This document shows positions 33,128-41,737 of a DNA stretch of 64,000 bases, one piece after another. Position 1 is the stretch's first letter, and each line of letters begins with the position of its first letter. The notes under the pieces were generated by a model. That model searched no databases, was not told the DNA's origin, and saw nothing but the letters and a program-made list of their open reading frames with translations. The translations under genes were made by a program, and so were the position numbers. This DNA is from Actinophytocola sp050699935 (GTDB taxonomy: Bacteria > Actinomycetota > Actinomycetes > Mycobacteriales > Pseudonocardiaceae). The stretch lies in NCBI RefSeq assembly GCF_050699935.1, contig NZ_JBOHGB010000019.1, positions 4,771 to 68,770 on the forward strand, written 5' to 3'.

Positions 33128-34485
33128 TCGGCCACCTCCGGGAGCTCGACCACGAACCGCGCGCCGCCGCCGGGCCGTGCCTCGACCCATGCCTGGCCGT
33201 CGTGTCGGCGCACGTGCTGGCTGACGAGCGCCAGCCCGAGCCCCACGCCGCTGTCGGTTGCGTCGCGGTCCGCGGGCGAGCCGCGGGCGAAGCGCTCGAA
33301 GACGTGCTCGCGGGCCTCGGCGGGCACGCCCGGGCCGGCGTCGTCGACCTCGACGCGGGCCTGGCCGTCCCGGGTCAGAACGCCCAGGCGCACCAAGCCC
33401 TTGCCGTGCCGGGCCGCGTTGTCCAGCAGGTTCGTCAGCACCCGCTCGAGCCGAACGCGGTCGGCGAGCACCCACGGCGCGGCCTCGACGTCGAGCGCGC
33501 CGGCCGACACGGGCCCGTGCTGCCCGGCGGTGACGCGGACCAGCGCGGCGAGGTCGACGAGCTCGAAGGTGGACCGGTCGGTGTCCTGGTCGCCACGGGA
33601 GATCTCGAGCAGGTCGTCGACCATCCGCCGGAAGCGGCGCAGGTCGGTGTCGAGCAGGTCGACCGCCTGGCGGGTCCCCTCCGGCAGCTCGCCGCTGCGC
33701 CGCTGGAGGACCGACATCGCGTTCAGCATCGTGGTCAGCGGGGAGCGCAGCTCGTGGCTGACGTCACCGGCGAAGCGGGTGTCCCGGGCGACGCGCTGCT
33801 GCAGCCGCTCGGCGGTGTCGTTGAACGCGTCGGCGAACGGGATCAGGTCCGGGTCGCGGGTGGGCGGCAGCCGGACGCCGAGGTCGCCGCGGGCGGCCTC
33901 CGCCGCGGTGTCGGTGAGCTTGCGCAGCGGGCGCAGCGCGTACGTGGTGGCCCAGCGGCCGAGCAGCGCCCCGGCGAACCCGCTCGCCACGGTGCCGGCC
34001 AGCAGGATCCAGCTCAGGAACCGGAAGGTCCGGTCCAGCTCGCGCAGGGGCGAGACCTCGATGTAGGTGGCGGACGCCTCGTGCAGCGGCAGGCCGACCG
34101 CCAGGACGGGCGCCCCGTCCAGCGTCGTGCGCTGGTGTGCGGAGGTGCCGCGCTTGACCATGTCGAGGAACCCGGTGGGCAGGCGGTTGGGATCCACCAG
34201 GTTGCCGCCACTGATCCAGTCCCCGTCGTCGACGAGCAGCACGGCCGACTCGGCCTCCGCGCCGAGACCGGTGAGCAGCTCCTCCAGCCCGGTGCGGTCG
34301 CGGCGCAGCACGGCCTCGACGAGCCGGGCGTTGCCGCCGGCCTGGCTGATGGCGCTGCGCTCGCGCTGGTCGATCATGTAGCCGGTGGACAGGTACCAGG
34401 TCGCCAGCGCGAACGTTCCGGCGACTACGAGCGTCACCAGGCTGAACCACACCATCACCCTGGCGCGCAAGGGAATCCGGCTCAC
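33124..34485 (-). CDS. Sensor histidine kinase, CseC-like
   Basis: 453 residues from GTG. Two membrane helices (VMVWFSLVTLVVAGTFALAT and WILLAGTVASGFAGALLG) bracket an extracellular domain of about 120 residues. HAMP follows, then H box FAGDVSHELRSPLTTM, N box RVLTNLLDNAARHG, VDDAGPGVP and SGVGLGLALVSQHV. Phosphotransfer goes to the adjacent OmpR-type regulator, with which it overlaps by 4 bases. The stimulus is not known. Confidence 0.9.
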   Translation of the reverse strand: MSRIPLRARVMVWFSLVTLVVAGTFALATWYLSTGYMIDQRERSAISQAGGNARLVEAVLRRDRTGLEELLTGLGAEAESAVLLVDDGDWISGGNLVDPNRLPTGFLDMVKRGTSAHQRTTLDGAPVLAVGLPLHEASATYIEVSPLRELDRTFRFLSWILLAGTVASGFAGALLGRWATTYALRPLRKLTDTAAEAARGDLGVRLPPTRDPDLIPFADAFNDTAERLQQRVARDTRFAGDVSHELRSPLTTMLNAMSVLQRRSGELPEGTRQAVDLLDTDLRRFRRMVDDLLEISRGDQDTDRSTFELVDLAALVRVTAGQHGPVSAGALDVEAAPWVLADRVRLERVLTNLLDNAARHGKGLVRLGVLTRDGQARVEVDDAGPGVPAEAREHVFERFARGSPADRDATDSGVGLGLALVSQHVRRHDGQAWVEARPGGGARFVVELPEVAE

Positions 34486-35192
34486 GGCCCGCCGTCCTCC
34501 ACCTCGGCCCGGTAGCCGACGCCGCGGACGGTCACGATCACCGTCGGCTGCCCGGGGTCCGGCTCGATCTTGCGCCGCAGCCGTCTGATGTGGACGTCGA
34601 GCAGGCGGGTGTCGCCGAAGTAGCCGTAGTCCCAGACTCGTTCCAGCAGCTGCTCGCGGGTCACGACGGCGCCGCCCGCGGCCGCGAGCGTGCACAGCAG
34701 CCGGAACTCCGTCTTGGTCAGCGGGATCTCCTCGGCGTCCTTCCCGCTGCCGCGCAGCACCCGGCCCTCCGAGACCCGCACGATGAGCTCGCCCAGCTCG
34801 ATCGTGTCGTCCTGGCCGGCGGGGCGGGTACGCCGCAGCAGGGCCTTGATCCGGGCGGCGAGCTCGCCGGCGTCCACGGGCTTGGTCACGTAGTCGTCGG
34901 CGCCCGCCTCCAGCCCGGCGATCACCTCGTGGGAGGCGGTGCGCGCGGTGACCATGATGATCGGCAGGTCGCTGCGCTCACGGATCCGCGAGCACACCTG
35001 CAGGCCGTCGATGCCGGGCAGCATCAGGTCGAGCAGCACCACGTCCGGGTCGGGCGCGTCCGTGGCGAGGTGGTCCAGTGCCTGCTCGCCGGTGGCGGCC
35101 TCGACGACCCGGTAGCCCTCGTCCGCGAGCGCCAGCCGCAGCGCCTCGCGGATGCGTGCGTCGTCCTCGACGAGCAGCAGGGTCGTGGTCAT
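34482..35192 (-). CDS. OmpR-family response regulator, CseB-like
   Basis: 236 residues. Receiver: acidic residues in LLLVEDDARIREA, phosphorylated Asp in VVLLDLMLPGIDGLQV and Lys in DDYVTKPVDAGEL. The winged helix follows (IPLTKTEFRLLCTLA, RLLDVHIRRLRRKI, VRGVGYRAEV). It is the first gene of a regulator-kinase-small exported protein operon, with 4-base overlaps between all three. Confidence 0.92.
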   Translation of the reverse strand: MTTTLLLVEDDARIREALRLALADEGYRVVEAATGEQALDHLATDAPDPDVVLLDLMLPGIDGLQVCSRIRERSDLPIIMVTARTASHEVIAGLEAGADDYVTKPVDAGELAARIKALLRRTRPAGQDDTIELGELIVRVSEGRVLRGSGKDAEEIPLTKTEFRLLCTLAAAGGAVVTREQLLERVWDYGYFGDTRLLDVHIRRLRRKIEPDPGQPTVIVTVRGVGYRAEVEDGGP

Positions 35193-35305
35193 CGTGTCGT
35201 ACTACCCATGGTCAGCGCCGATCGTACGGCTCGGCGCGGTACGGCAGGTGAATTGTCAGCTAGTCGTCAGGTTGATCAGCGTGAAAAGCACTGAGGATTG
35301 TCGTC

Positions 35306-35755
35306 GTGAGCTCGCCATGGGGTGACGACCGCGGTGAGGACAGCGCGGTCCTGCTGCTGCCGACCGACGACGAACCGTCGGACGAGCTGGTGGCGGCCTG
35401 GGTTCACGGCGCGCTCCGCGACCTGCCGGCGCTGCCCCGGCTGTGGGCGAGCATGGTCACCGGCGAGCTGGTCGCGGCCGCGCGCGGCCGCATGGCGGCG
35501 CCCTATGTGCTGCGCCTGACCGTCATGGACGGACGCCGGGCGCTCGCAGTCCTCGTGGACGAGTGCACAGCCCAGCCGGACGACTCCCTGTCGGACCCCA
35601 GCCTGGTCCTGGTCGCCGGCCTCTCGACCCGGTGGGGTGTGGAGCAGCGACCGCGGGCCCGGACTACGTGGGCCGAGCTGGCCCTCGAGGTACCGGTCGT
35701 CGGCCTCACCCCGCCGGGTCAACCACCGATGCCCGGGCGGCGGAGACCGCGATGA
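35306..35755 (+). CDS. Degenerate anti-sigma-like ATPase-fold protein
   Basis: 149 residues from GTG. The pattern of secondary structure, LPRLWASMVTGELVAAARG, PYVLRLTVMDGRRALAVLVDECT and LVLVAGLSTRWGVEQRP ending in TTWAELALEV, parallels the HATPase_c_2 fold of the next gene. The N box and glycine motifs needed to bind ATP are not preserved. The next gene starts inside its stop codon (ATGA), so the two proteins are co-translated and may form a heterodimer. That pairing is inference. Confidence 0.6.
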   Translation: MSSPWGDDRGEDSAVLLLPTDDEPSDELVAAWVHGALRDLPALPRLWASMVTGELVAAARGRMAAPYVLRLTVMDGRRALAVLVDECTAQPDDSLSDPSLVLVAGLSTRWGVEQRPRARTTWAELALEVPVVGLTPPGQPPMPGRRRPR

Positions 35756-36168
35756 CCGACGTGCCGCGAGCCGGTGGGGCCGACCTCAACCGGCTGCTCG
35801 GCGAGGCACGGCTCGCGAGTGCCGACGCCGCGTTCCTGTCGCAGCTGCGCCGCCGGCTCGAGACGCCGCTGCGCGGGTGCACGTCCGGCGCGGTCCGGGA
35901 GGCGACGGTCGTGGTGGGGGAGTTGCTGACCAACGCCTTCCACCACGCCCAGGCGCCCTACACGATCCGGCTGATCCTGCCCGCGCCCGGCCACGTCGTC
36001 CGCCTGGAGGTCCACGACGCCACGCCGTCGACCGGCGCGGGCTGGCCACTCGGCTGCGGGCTGCGGCTGGTGCGCAGGCTGTGCCCGGACTGGAGCGTCC
36101 AGCACGCCGCCGCCGGGAAGGCCGGGTGGGCCGACCTGCCCGTACTGGTCACGCCGGTGGACGGGTGA
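35752..36168 (+). CDS. Anti-sigma regulatory factor (RsbW-like HATPase)
   Basis: 138 residues. The N box is VVVGELLTNAFHHAQAPY and the G1 region VRLEVHDATPSTG, with GWPLGCGLRLVRRLCPDWSV as the later glycine region. In this family of small actinomycete ATPases the protein binds and inhibits a sigma factor or phosphorylates an anti-anti-sigma partner. No sigma factor or antagonist is adjacent. It overlaps the degenerate paralogue upstream by 4 bases. Confidence 0.8.
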   Translation: MTDVPRAGGADLNRLLGEARLASADAAFLSQLRRRLETPLRGCTSGAVREATVVVGELLTNAFHHAQAPYTIRLILPAPGHVVRLEVHDATPSTGAGWPLGCGLRLVRRLCPDWSVQHAAAGKAGWADLPVLVTPVDG

Positions 36169-36172
36169 TCGC

Positions 36173-36868
36173 GTGTACCGCTACGAGCAGCACTGCCCGG
36201 CCGCGCGAGCTATCGAGGTCCTGACCGAGACCTGGACGCTGCTGATCGTGCGGGAGCTCCTGCACGGCGGCGAGCGCCGGGCCGAGCTCGCCCAGGGCCT
36301 GCCGAAGCTGTCCCGGTCGCTGCTGGGCGACCGGCTGCGGACGCTCGAACGCCTCGGGGTGGTGACCAGCCGGGCGGGGGCGGACGGGGAGAAGCGCTAC
36401 CGGCTCACCGAGGCGGGCCACGAGCTGGCGCCGATCGTGGCGCAGCTCGGCCGGTGGGGGCAGCGCTGGCTGGACAGCCCGCGCGTCGGCGACCTCGACC
36501 CCGAGCTGTTGATGTTCGACATCTGCCGGGAGATCGACCCGGGCCGGCTGCCGGCCCAGCCGCTCACCGTCGAGTTCGACTTCGTCGACGCCTCGGCCGC
36601 CCGGCGGTGGTGGCTCGTGCTGTCCCAGTTCGGCGCGACGGCGCGGCGGGCGCAGCCCGGCACGGCGATCTCGGTACGGGTCACGTGCACCCTCGGCGCG
36701 CTGACCGGGGTCTGGCTGGGCCACACGAGCTGGCTGGCGGCGGTGCGGGACCGGACGGTCATGCTCGCCGGCGAGCCCGGCGCGGTGCGCTCGATGATCG
36801 ACTCGGTGGGTACCAGCCGCTACGCCCGCACACCGAAACCGTCGGACGGGTCGACGTCGGCCCTCTGA
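36173..36868 (+). CDS. HxlR-family transcriptional regulator
   Basis: 231 residues from GTG. The winged helix is at the N-terminus: CPAARAIEVLTETWTLLIVRELLHGG, with the family cysteine, then GLPKLSRSLLGDRLRTLERLGVV and YRLTEAGHELAPIVAQLG. Classical HxlR proteins are about 110 residues. This one has a further 120 residues with an SCP2-like feel (LTVEFDFVDASAARRWWLVL, IRVTCTLGALTGVWLGH), a known two-domain variant that may sense a ligand. It starts 5 bases after the ATPase gene. Confidence 0.83.
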   Translation: MYRYEQHCPAARAIEVLTETWTLLIVRELLHGGERRAELAQGLPKLSRSLLGDRLRTLERLGVVTSRAGADGEKRYRLTEAGHELAPIVAQLGRWGQRWLDSPRVGDLDPELLMFDICREIDPGRLPAQPLTVEFDFVDASAARRWWLVLSQFGATARRAQPGTAISVRVTCTLGALTGVWLGHTSWLAAVRDRTVMLAGEPGAVRSMIDSVGTSRYARTPKPSDGSTSAL

Positions 36869-37257
36869 ATGCCACGCATTTCCAAAAGGGACCCCGTGGG
36901 TTTCGCCCGGCCGAATTCGCAACGATGCGACCGTCCCGGGTCCGTGACCCACCCGGTGTCCGGCGGCACCGAGGCCGGTCCTAGTATCTGGATTCCCTGT
37001 GGGGCAAGGAAGAGAGAACGTCCGAGGCGGACGGACCGTTTGGACGCCGACGAGTCTGCCAGAGCGGTGTGTGCATCCCACTACCGTCGTGGGCCATTCG
37101 GCCCAAGGCTTCCGAACTCGCGCGGATATGTAGTAGCGTCCGCCTCCGACCAACTCCAGAAGCAGGCTATTTCGTTCTTGATGATCAGGCCATCGGGAGT
37201 TCGCCGTGCTGCCATTGTCCTCCGCAGCCGTTGACGATTTCAGCCGGACGTCGGACT

Positions 37258-37291
37258 CTCCGTATTCGGCAGCGCGCGGCCGAATACGGAG
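37258..37291 (+). promoter_or_regulatory. Perfect inverted repeat in the leader of the halogenase
   Basis: Arms 37258-37270 and 37279-37291 are complementary over 13 bases (CTCCGTATTCGGC type) around an 8-base loop, 82 bases before the halogenase start. It could be an operator, an attenuator or the terminator of transcripts coming from the HxlR gene. The rest of the 505-base gap 36869-37373 shows no convincing gene; it has lower GC than the flanking genes and should hold the halogenase promoter. Confidence 0.6.
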
Positions 37292-37373
37292 TCAGTAGTG
37301 GGCGGAATCCCACTTTCGCATGTCCGCTCCCGCGGCCCGACGACCCGTGACGTGACCCGACATCGCTGGGAGT

Positions 37374-38831
37374 ATGCAAATGCCTGAGCTTGACGAAGAG
37401 TTCGACCTCATCGTGATCGGCGGAGGTCCCAGCGGCTCGACGGTGAGCACGCTGGTGGCCATGCAGGGCCATTCCGTGCTGCTGCTGGAAAAGGAGACGT
37501 TCCCCCGCCACCAGATCGGTGAGTCGCTCCTCCCGCTCGTCGTGCACGGCATCTGCGGCATGCTGGGCTGCCTGGACGACGTGCACGACGCGGGCTTCGT
37601 CAAGAAGTACGGTGGCGTGTTCCGCTGGGGTAGCAGCGACGAGCCGTGGTCGTTCACCTTCGGCGACGCCGAGGAGCTCAAGAAGGCGGGCGTCGACTAC
37701 TCCTACCAGGTCGAGCGCGCCAAGTTCGACCACATCCTGCTGAACAACGCGAAGAAGCGCGGCGTGCAGGTGCGGGAGAACCACGAGGTGAAGGACCTGA
37801 TCGTCGAGAACGGGCGCGTGGTCGGCGCGAACTTCGTCGACGACACCGGCACGGCCCGGACCGCGCGCGCCCGCTTCGTCGTGGACGCATCCGGGAACAA
37901 GAGCCAGTTCCACAAGTACGTCGGCGAGCGCGTGGTGTCGAAGTTCTTCCAGAACATCGCGCTGTTCGGCTACTTCGAGAACGCCAAGCGCCTGCCGGAC
38001 CCTAACCGCGGCAACATCCTCTGCTCGGCGTTCGAGCACGGCTGGATGTGGTTCATCCCGCTGTCGGACACGCTGACCAGCGTGGGCGCGGTCGTGGACA
38101 AGAACCACGCGGCCGCGCTCCAGCAGCAGGACCACGACGCGGCCATGCGGGGCTTCATCGACGCCTGCCCGGTGATGCAGGACATGCTGGAGCCGGCGAC
38201 CAGGATCACCGAGGGTGAATACGGCAAGTACCGCGTGCGCAAGGACTACTCGTACTCCACGACGAGCTACTGGACGCCCGGGATGGCCCTGCTCGGCGAC
38301 GCCGCCTGCTTCATCGACCCGGTGCTGTCCAGCGGTGTGCACCTCGCGACGTACTCGGGCCTGCTCGCGGCGCGGTCGATCAACAGCCTGCTGCAGGGCG
38401 TCCACGGGCTGGACGAGGAGAAGCTCTTCGCCGAGTTCGAGAACCGCTACCGCTACGAGTTCGAGAACATCTACCGGTTCCTCATCGCGTTCTACGACTT
38501 CAACCGGCACGAGAAGTCCTACTTCTGGGAGGCTCGCAAGATCCTCGACACGCCCGAGCGGGACAACGAGGCGTTCGTGCGGCTCGTGTCCGGGGTCTCG
38601 ACCGTCGACATGGACGTCTTCTCGACCGGCCAGCGCATCAGCGACCTGTTGCAGTCCTACCCCGACCAGCAGCTCGACGAGGGCGTGCTGCGGGCCATCG
38701 ACCACGTCGACATGGCCATGAAGGCGAAGAAGGACCAGGTGCTCTACGGCAAGGGCGAGCGCCAGGGCGTACCCGACATCGCGGGCGGCCTGGTGCCGAC
38801 CCCGGACGGCTACTACTGGACGACCGCCTGA
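37374..38831 (+). CDS. FADH2-dependent halogenase of the glycopeptide (BhaA) type
   Basis: 485 residues. FAD site VIGGGPSGSTVSTLVAMQGH, then PRHQIGESLLP, the strand with Lys77/78 ahead of GGVFRWG, and the halogenase signature WxWxIP at 224-229 (GWMWFIPLSDTL). Further matches to tyrosine halogenases of glycopeptide pathways are YQVERAKFDHILLNNAKKRG, LLGDAACFIDPVLSSGVHLATYSG and the end GGLVPTPDGYYW. Those enzymes chlorinate phenol rings on carrier-bound amino acids using FADH2, chloride and O2. There is no NRPS, carrier protein or flavin reductase nearby, so the substrate is unknown and may be free. Other members of this superfamily are plain monooxygenases. A hairpin terminator follows. Confidence 0.85.
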   Translation: MQMPELDEEFDLIVIGGGPSGSTVSTLVAMQGHSVLLLEKETFPRHQIGESLLPLVVHGICGMLGCLDDVHDAGFVKKYGGVFRWGSSDEPWSFTFGDAEELKKAGVDYSYQVERAKFDHILLNNAKKRGVQVRENHEVKDLIVENGRVVGANFVDDTGTARTARARFVVDASGNKSQFHKYVGERVVSKFFQNIALFGYFENAKRLPDPNRGNILCSAFEHGWMWFIPLSDTLTSVGAVVDKNHAAALQQQDHDAAMRGFIDACPVMQDMLEPATRITEGEYGKYRVRKDYSYSTTSYWTPGMALLGDAACFIDPVLSSGVHLATYSGLLAARSINSLLQGVHGLDEEKLFAEFENRYRYEFENIYRFLIAFYDFNRHEKSYFWEARKILDTPERDNEAFVRLVSGVSTVDMDVFSTGQRISDLLQSYPDQQLDEGVLRAIDHVDMAMKAKKDQVLYGKGERQGVPDIAGGLVPTPDGYYWTTA

Positions 38832-38834
38832 GTG

Positions 38835-38895
38835 CCACCACCCCCGGCCACGCCACTCGTCTGACCCGCGTCCGGGTGGCGTGGCCGTTCGGTGG
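38835..38895 (+). terminator. Terminator of the halogenase gene
   Basis: Arms 38845-38856 and 38876-38887 pair perfectly over 12 bases, and CCACC (38835-38839) can extend the stem with GGTGG (38891-38895). It begins 3 bases after the halogenase stop. Confidence 0.8.
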
Positions 38896-38919
38896 TGATC
38901 AGCTTTGGTCCTCCCGGCC

Positions 38920-39060
38920 GAGTGTGATCGACGGTGATGCCCGTGGCGTCGTGGCTCGCGAACACGAAGTTCCTGCCACGCACGCGGAACGTCGGCTCGC
39001 CGCCCCACGCCTCGATGTCGACCCGACTCGCCTCGGGTAGCCGCGCGACGATCGTCCCAG
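38920..39060 (-). pseudogene. MmcQ/YjbR-family remnant
   Basis: On the minus strand a frame without a start codon encodes GTIVARLPEASRVDIEAWGG, then EPTFRVRGRNFVFASHDATG and ITVDHTRPGG. This matches the first half of MmcQ/YjbR proteins, which begin with a WDDV-like helix, then LPE, WG, FRVRGKxF. Start and C-terminal half (about 60 residues) are missing, and the frame ends inside the halogenase terminator. It reads as a decayed fragment. Confidence 0.5.
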
Positions 39061-39113
39061 ACGGTCCATGTTGGACAAGGCCCGCGTCCTGGGATCCGCT
39101 CCGGGAACCCGCA

Positions 39114-39563
39114 CTACGCCGGCGGGGCGAGCGCGAGCTGCAGCAACCGCGACGCGGTGATCACGCCGACCAGCTCGTCGCCGCGCGTGACCGCGGCCAG
39201 CGGGCAGCGCAGCCGGGCCATCACGGCGGCCACCTCGACGAGCGTGTCGTCGTCGTTCACCACCGCGAGCTCCGGCACGTCCTCCGGGATCAGCGCGCCC
39301 ACCTTCTTCCCGCGCAGCTTGTCCGCCACCCGGTCGGCCATCGACTCCGACAGCACCCCGGCCAGGGACGGGTCGTCCTGCACGTAGGTCGGTACCAGGA
39401 TCCGCACGACCTGGGAGGCGGGCAGGATCGACAGCGGCTTGCCCCCGGAGTCGGTGACCACGAGGCCGGGCAGCCGGCGTTCCGCCAGCTGGGTAACGGC
39501 GTCCCAGGCATCGGCCTCCACGCTGACCACGGGGAATTCCTCGGCCATCTCGTTCGCATGCAC
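39114..39563 (-). CDS. Tandem CBS-domain protein
   Basis: 149 residues with two CBS motifs: FPVVSVEADAWDAVTQLAER with LPGLVVTDSGGKPLSILPAS, and ELAVVNDDDTLVEVAAVMAR with LAAVTRGDELVGVITASRLL. Paired CBS domains bind adenine nucleotides. The gene is divergent from the ion transporter at 39829 across 265 bases. A stand-alone CBS protein next to a transporter may act as its nucleotide sensor; this is inferred from position. Confidence 0.85.
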   Translation of the reverse strand: MHANEMAEEFPVVSVEADAWDAVTQLAERRLPGLVVTDSGGKPLSILPASQVVRILVPTYVQDDPSLAGVLSESMADRVADKLRGKKVGALIPEDVPELAVVNDDDTLVEVAAVMARLRCPLAAVTRGDELVGVITASRLLQLALAPPA

Positions 39564-39828
39564 GCACGCAGACTACGTCTGTTCGGGCGTCGGCGCGGGT
39601 ACGGCTCCGGGATCGGCGGGCCGACCCAGAACGGCCGCCGACCAGACGTCCCGCACACCGCCACCACCGTGCCCTACGATGCGCCGGTAGCGCGCGATCC
39701 GCCTACTGTGGACGATTTGCTTCTCGGCGGTCGATACGCCATGTTGTGATGCGGAGTGCCGGGAAGTCTGGTCGGCAGCCCACCCCGGCCCGGGGTGGGC
39801 TTGACTCGAATCGGACGGAGTACTCGGC

Positions 39829-41121
39829 ATGAGTGCCTGGATCGCGGTCGCCGTCTTCGTGGCTGCCTACGTGCTCATCGCGACGGAGCGCGTGCACAAG
39901 ACCGCCGCCGCGCTGGGCGGCGCGGGCCTCGTCCTCGGGCTCGGTGTGGTGAGCTCGGACGAGGCGTTCTTCTCTCACGACACCGGTGTCGACTGGGACG
40001 TCATCTTCCTGCTGCTCGGCATGATGATCATCGTCGGCGTCCTGCGGCGCACCGGTGTCTTCGAGTACGTCGCGATCTGGGCGGCCAAGCGCGCGAAGGG
40101 TTCGCCGCTGCGGATCATGATGCTGCTGGTGCTGATCACCGCGGTCGCCTCGGCCCTGCTGGACAACGTGACCACGGTCCTGCTGATCGCCCCGGTGACG
40201 CTGCTGGTGTGCGACCGGTTGGCGATCAGCCCCATCCCGTTCCTGATCGCGGAGGTGCTCGCGTCGAACATCGGCGGTGCGGCGACGCTGATCGGTGATC
40301 CACCCAACATCATCATCGCCAGCCGGGCGGATCTGTCCTTCAACGACTTCCTGGTGCACATGGCACCGATCGTGATCGTGGCGGTGGCGGCGTTCATGAT
40401 CGTGCTGCCGTGGCTGTTCCGGGGCTCGTTCACCGCGGACCCGGAGCGGGTGGCCGACATCATGGCGCTGACCGAACGGGAGGCCATTCAGGACGTCTGC
40501 CTGCTGGTCAAGTGCGGCATCGTGCTGACCGGTGTGTTCGTCGCGTTCGTGCTGCACTCCGCGCTGCACATGGAGCCGGCGGTCGTGGCGTTGCTCGGCG
40601 CCGGGGTGCTGGTGCTCATCTCACGCAGCCGGCCCGAGCACTACCTGGCCAGTGTGGAGTGGGAGACGCTGCTGTTCTTCGCCGGGCTGTTCATCATGGT
40701 CGGTGCGTTGGTGCACACGGGTGTGATCGGCGAGTTGGCCGGGCTGGTCACCGAGGCCACGGGTGGCAACGCGTTGCTCGCGGTCATGCTGATCCTGGTG
40801 GTGTCGGCGCTGTTGTCGGGTGTGATCGACAACATTCCGTACGTGGCGACGATGAGTCCGCTGGTGTTGGAGCTGTCGGGGAGCATCGCGAACCCGGTGC
40901 ATGCCGAGGCACTGTGGTGGTCGCTGGCGCTCGGCGCGGACTTCGGTGGGAACCTGACCGCGGTCGGGGCGAGCGCGAACGTGGTGGTGCTCGGGATCGC
41001 CAAGCGTGCCGGGCATCCGATCTCGTTCTGGGCGTTCACCCGCAAGGGAGCGATCGTCACGTTGTTCACGATCGCGCTCGCGGCGCCGTACCTGTGGCTG
41101 CGTTACTTCGCCTTCGCCTGA
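39829..41121 (+). CDS. ArsB/NhaD-superfamily anion or sodium transporter
   Basis: 430 residues, about 11 membrane helices. The paired family motifs are SALLDNVTTVLLIAPVTLLV with EVLASNIGGAATLIGDPPNI in the first half, and SGVIDNIPYVATMSPLV with ALGADFGGNLTAVGASANVV in the second. The IGDPPN and GGNLTxxGASAN signatures are shared by ArsB arsenite pumps, NhaD antiporters and citrate-type carriers. Without ArsA, ArsR or ArsC beside it an arsenite role is not supported. A divergent CBS protein lies next to it. Confidence 0.85.
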   Translation: MSAWIAVAVFVAAYVLIATERVHKTAAALGGAGLVLGLGVVSSDEAFFSHDTGVDWDVIFLLLGMMIIVGVLRRTGVFEYVAIWAAKRAKGSPLRIMMLLVLITAVASALLDNVTTVLLIAPVTLLVCDRLAISPIPFLIAEVLASNIGGAATLIGDPPNIIIASRADLSFNDFLVHMAPIVIVAVAAFMIVLPWLFRGSFTADPERVADIMALTEREAIQDVCLLVKCGIVLTGVFVAFVLHSALHMEPAVVALLGAGVLVLISRSRPEHYLASVEWETLLFFAGLFIMVGALVHTGVIGELAGLVTEATGGNALLAVMLILVVSALLSGVIDNIPYVATMSPLVLELSGSIANPVHAEALWWSLALGADFGGNLTAVGASANVVVLGIAKRAGHPISFWAFTRKGAIVTLFTIALAAPYLWLRYFAFA

Positions 41122-41125
41122 CGCC

Positions 41126-41611
41126 TCACCCGTCCGTCCGGTGTGGAGTGAACGCGATCGCGTGCACCCGGGCGGCGACCTCCGGCCATCGGGGATCCGC
41201 CGGGTCGGTCGGGAAGCCGAGCAGCGGGGCGAGGCGTTTCCACGCGTGCGGGTGCGCCCGCCGGTAGGCCAGCAGGACGCCCAGCGTCTCGTCGGCGTCG
41301 AGGAAGCGATGGTCCGGGCCGGGCCAGCGGTGCGCGCCGATGCGTACCTCGAGCGCGGGGGAGGCATGGAGGTTGCGGTACCAGTCCGGGTTCTTGCCCC
41401 ACGCGGCCACCACGACCGCCTCGGGGACGGCCGGGTCGAACCGCACGGTCTCGACCACGACCTCGCGGCGTGCTCCCGTGCGCCGGCCGCGGTGGGCGAG
41501 GTAGAGCAGCCGATGGCCGGCCAGCCGGCCCAACCCGGCCCGGTAGAGCCAGATCGGGGCGCGCAGCACGATTCTCAGCAGGCCGGTCGGCCCGCGGTCG
41601 GTCACTGCCAT
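41126..41611 (-). CDS. Deazaflavin (F420)-dependent nitroreductase-family protein
   Basis: 161 residues with the split-barrel fold of the Ddn/DUF385 family: LLYLAHRGRRTGARREVVVETV, VVVAAWGKNPDWYRNLHASP and RIGAHRWPGPDHRFLDADE. In relatives of Mycobacterium tuberculosis Ddn this site binds cofactor F420. The ATG at 41611 is chosen because it gives the usual family length. It converges on the ArsB/NhaD-type gene with 4 bases between stops. Confidence 0.87.
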   Translation of the reverse strand: MAVTDRGPTGLLRIVLRAPIWLYRAGLGRLAGHRLLYLAHRGRRTGARREVVVETVRFDPAVPEAVVVAAWGKNPDWYRNLHASPALEVRIGAHRWPGPDHRFLDADETLGVLLAYRRAHPHAWKRLAPLLGFPTDPADPRWPEVAARVHAIAFTPHRTDG

Positions 41612-41737
41612 CAGGCCCTCCCGTCGGCAGGCGGTACTCACCGCCGTCCGGCACGTTACCGCCGCGCCGGGTGCGTGCGGGCGACTACCATCCGTCGTCG
41701 TTCGGGTCGGTGCGGCCGGTGGAGGACGGTTCTGATC

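Noticed and set aside
32876..35192. MtrA-MtrB-LpqB system
   Set aside because: The order regulator-kinase-lipoprotein matches, but the exported protein has 83 residues, whereas LpqB has nearly 600.
39829..41121. Arsenite efflux operon together with the ArsR-ArsN1 remnant
   Set aside because: The transporter is 14 kb from that remnant, has no arsenic genes beside it, and its superfamily includes sodium and citrate carriers.
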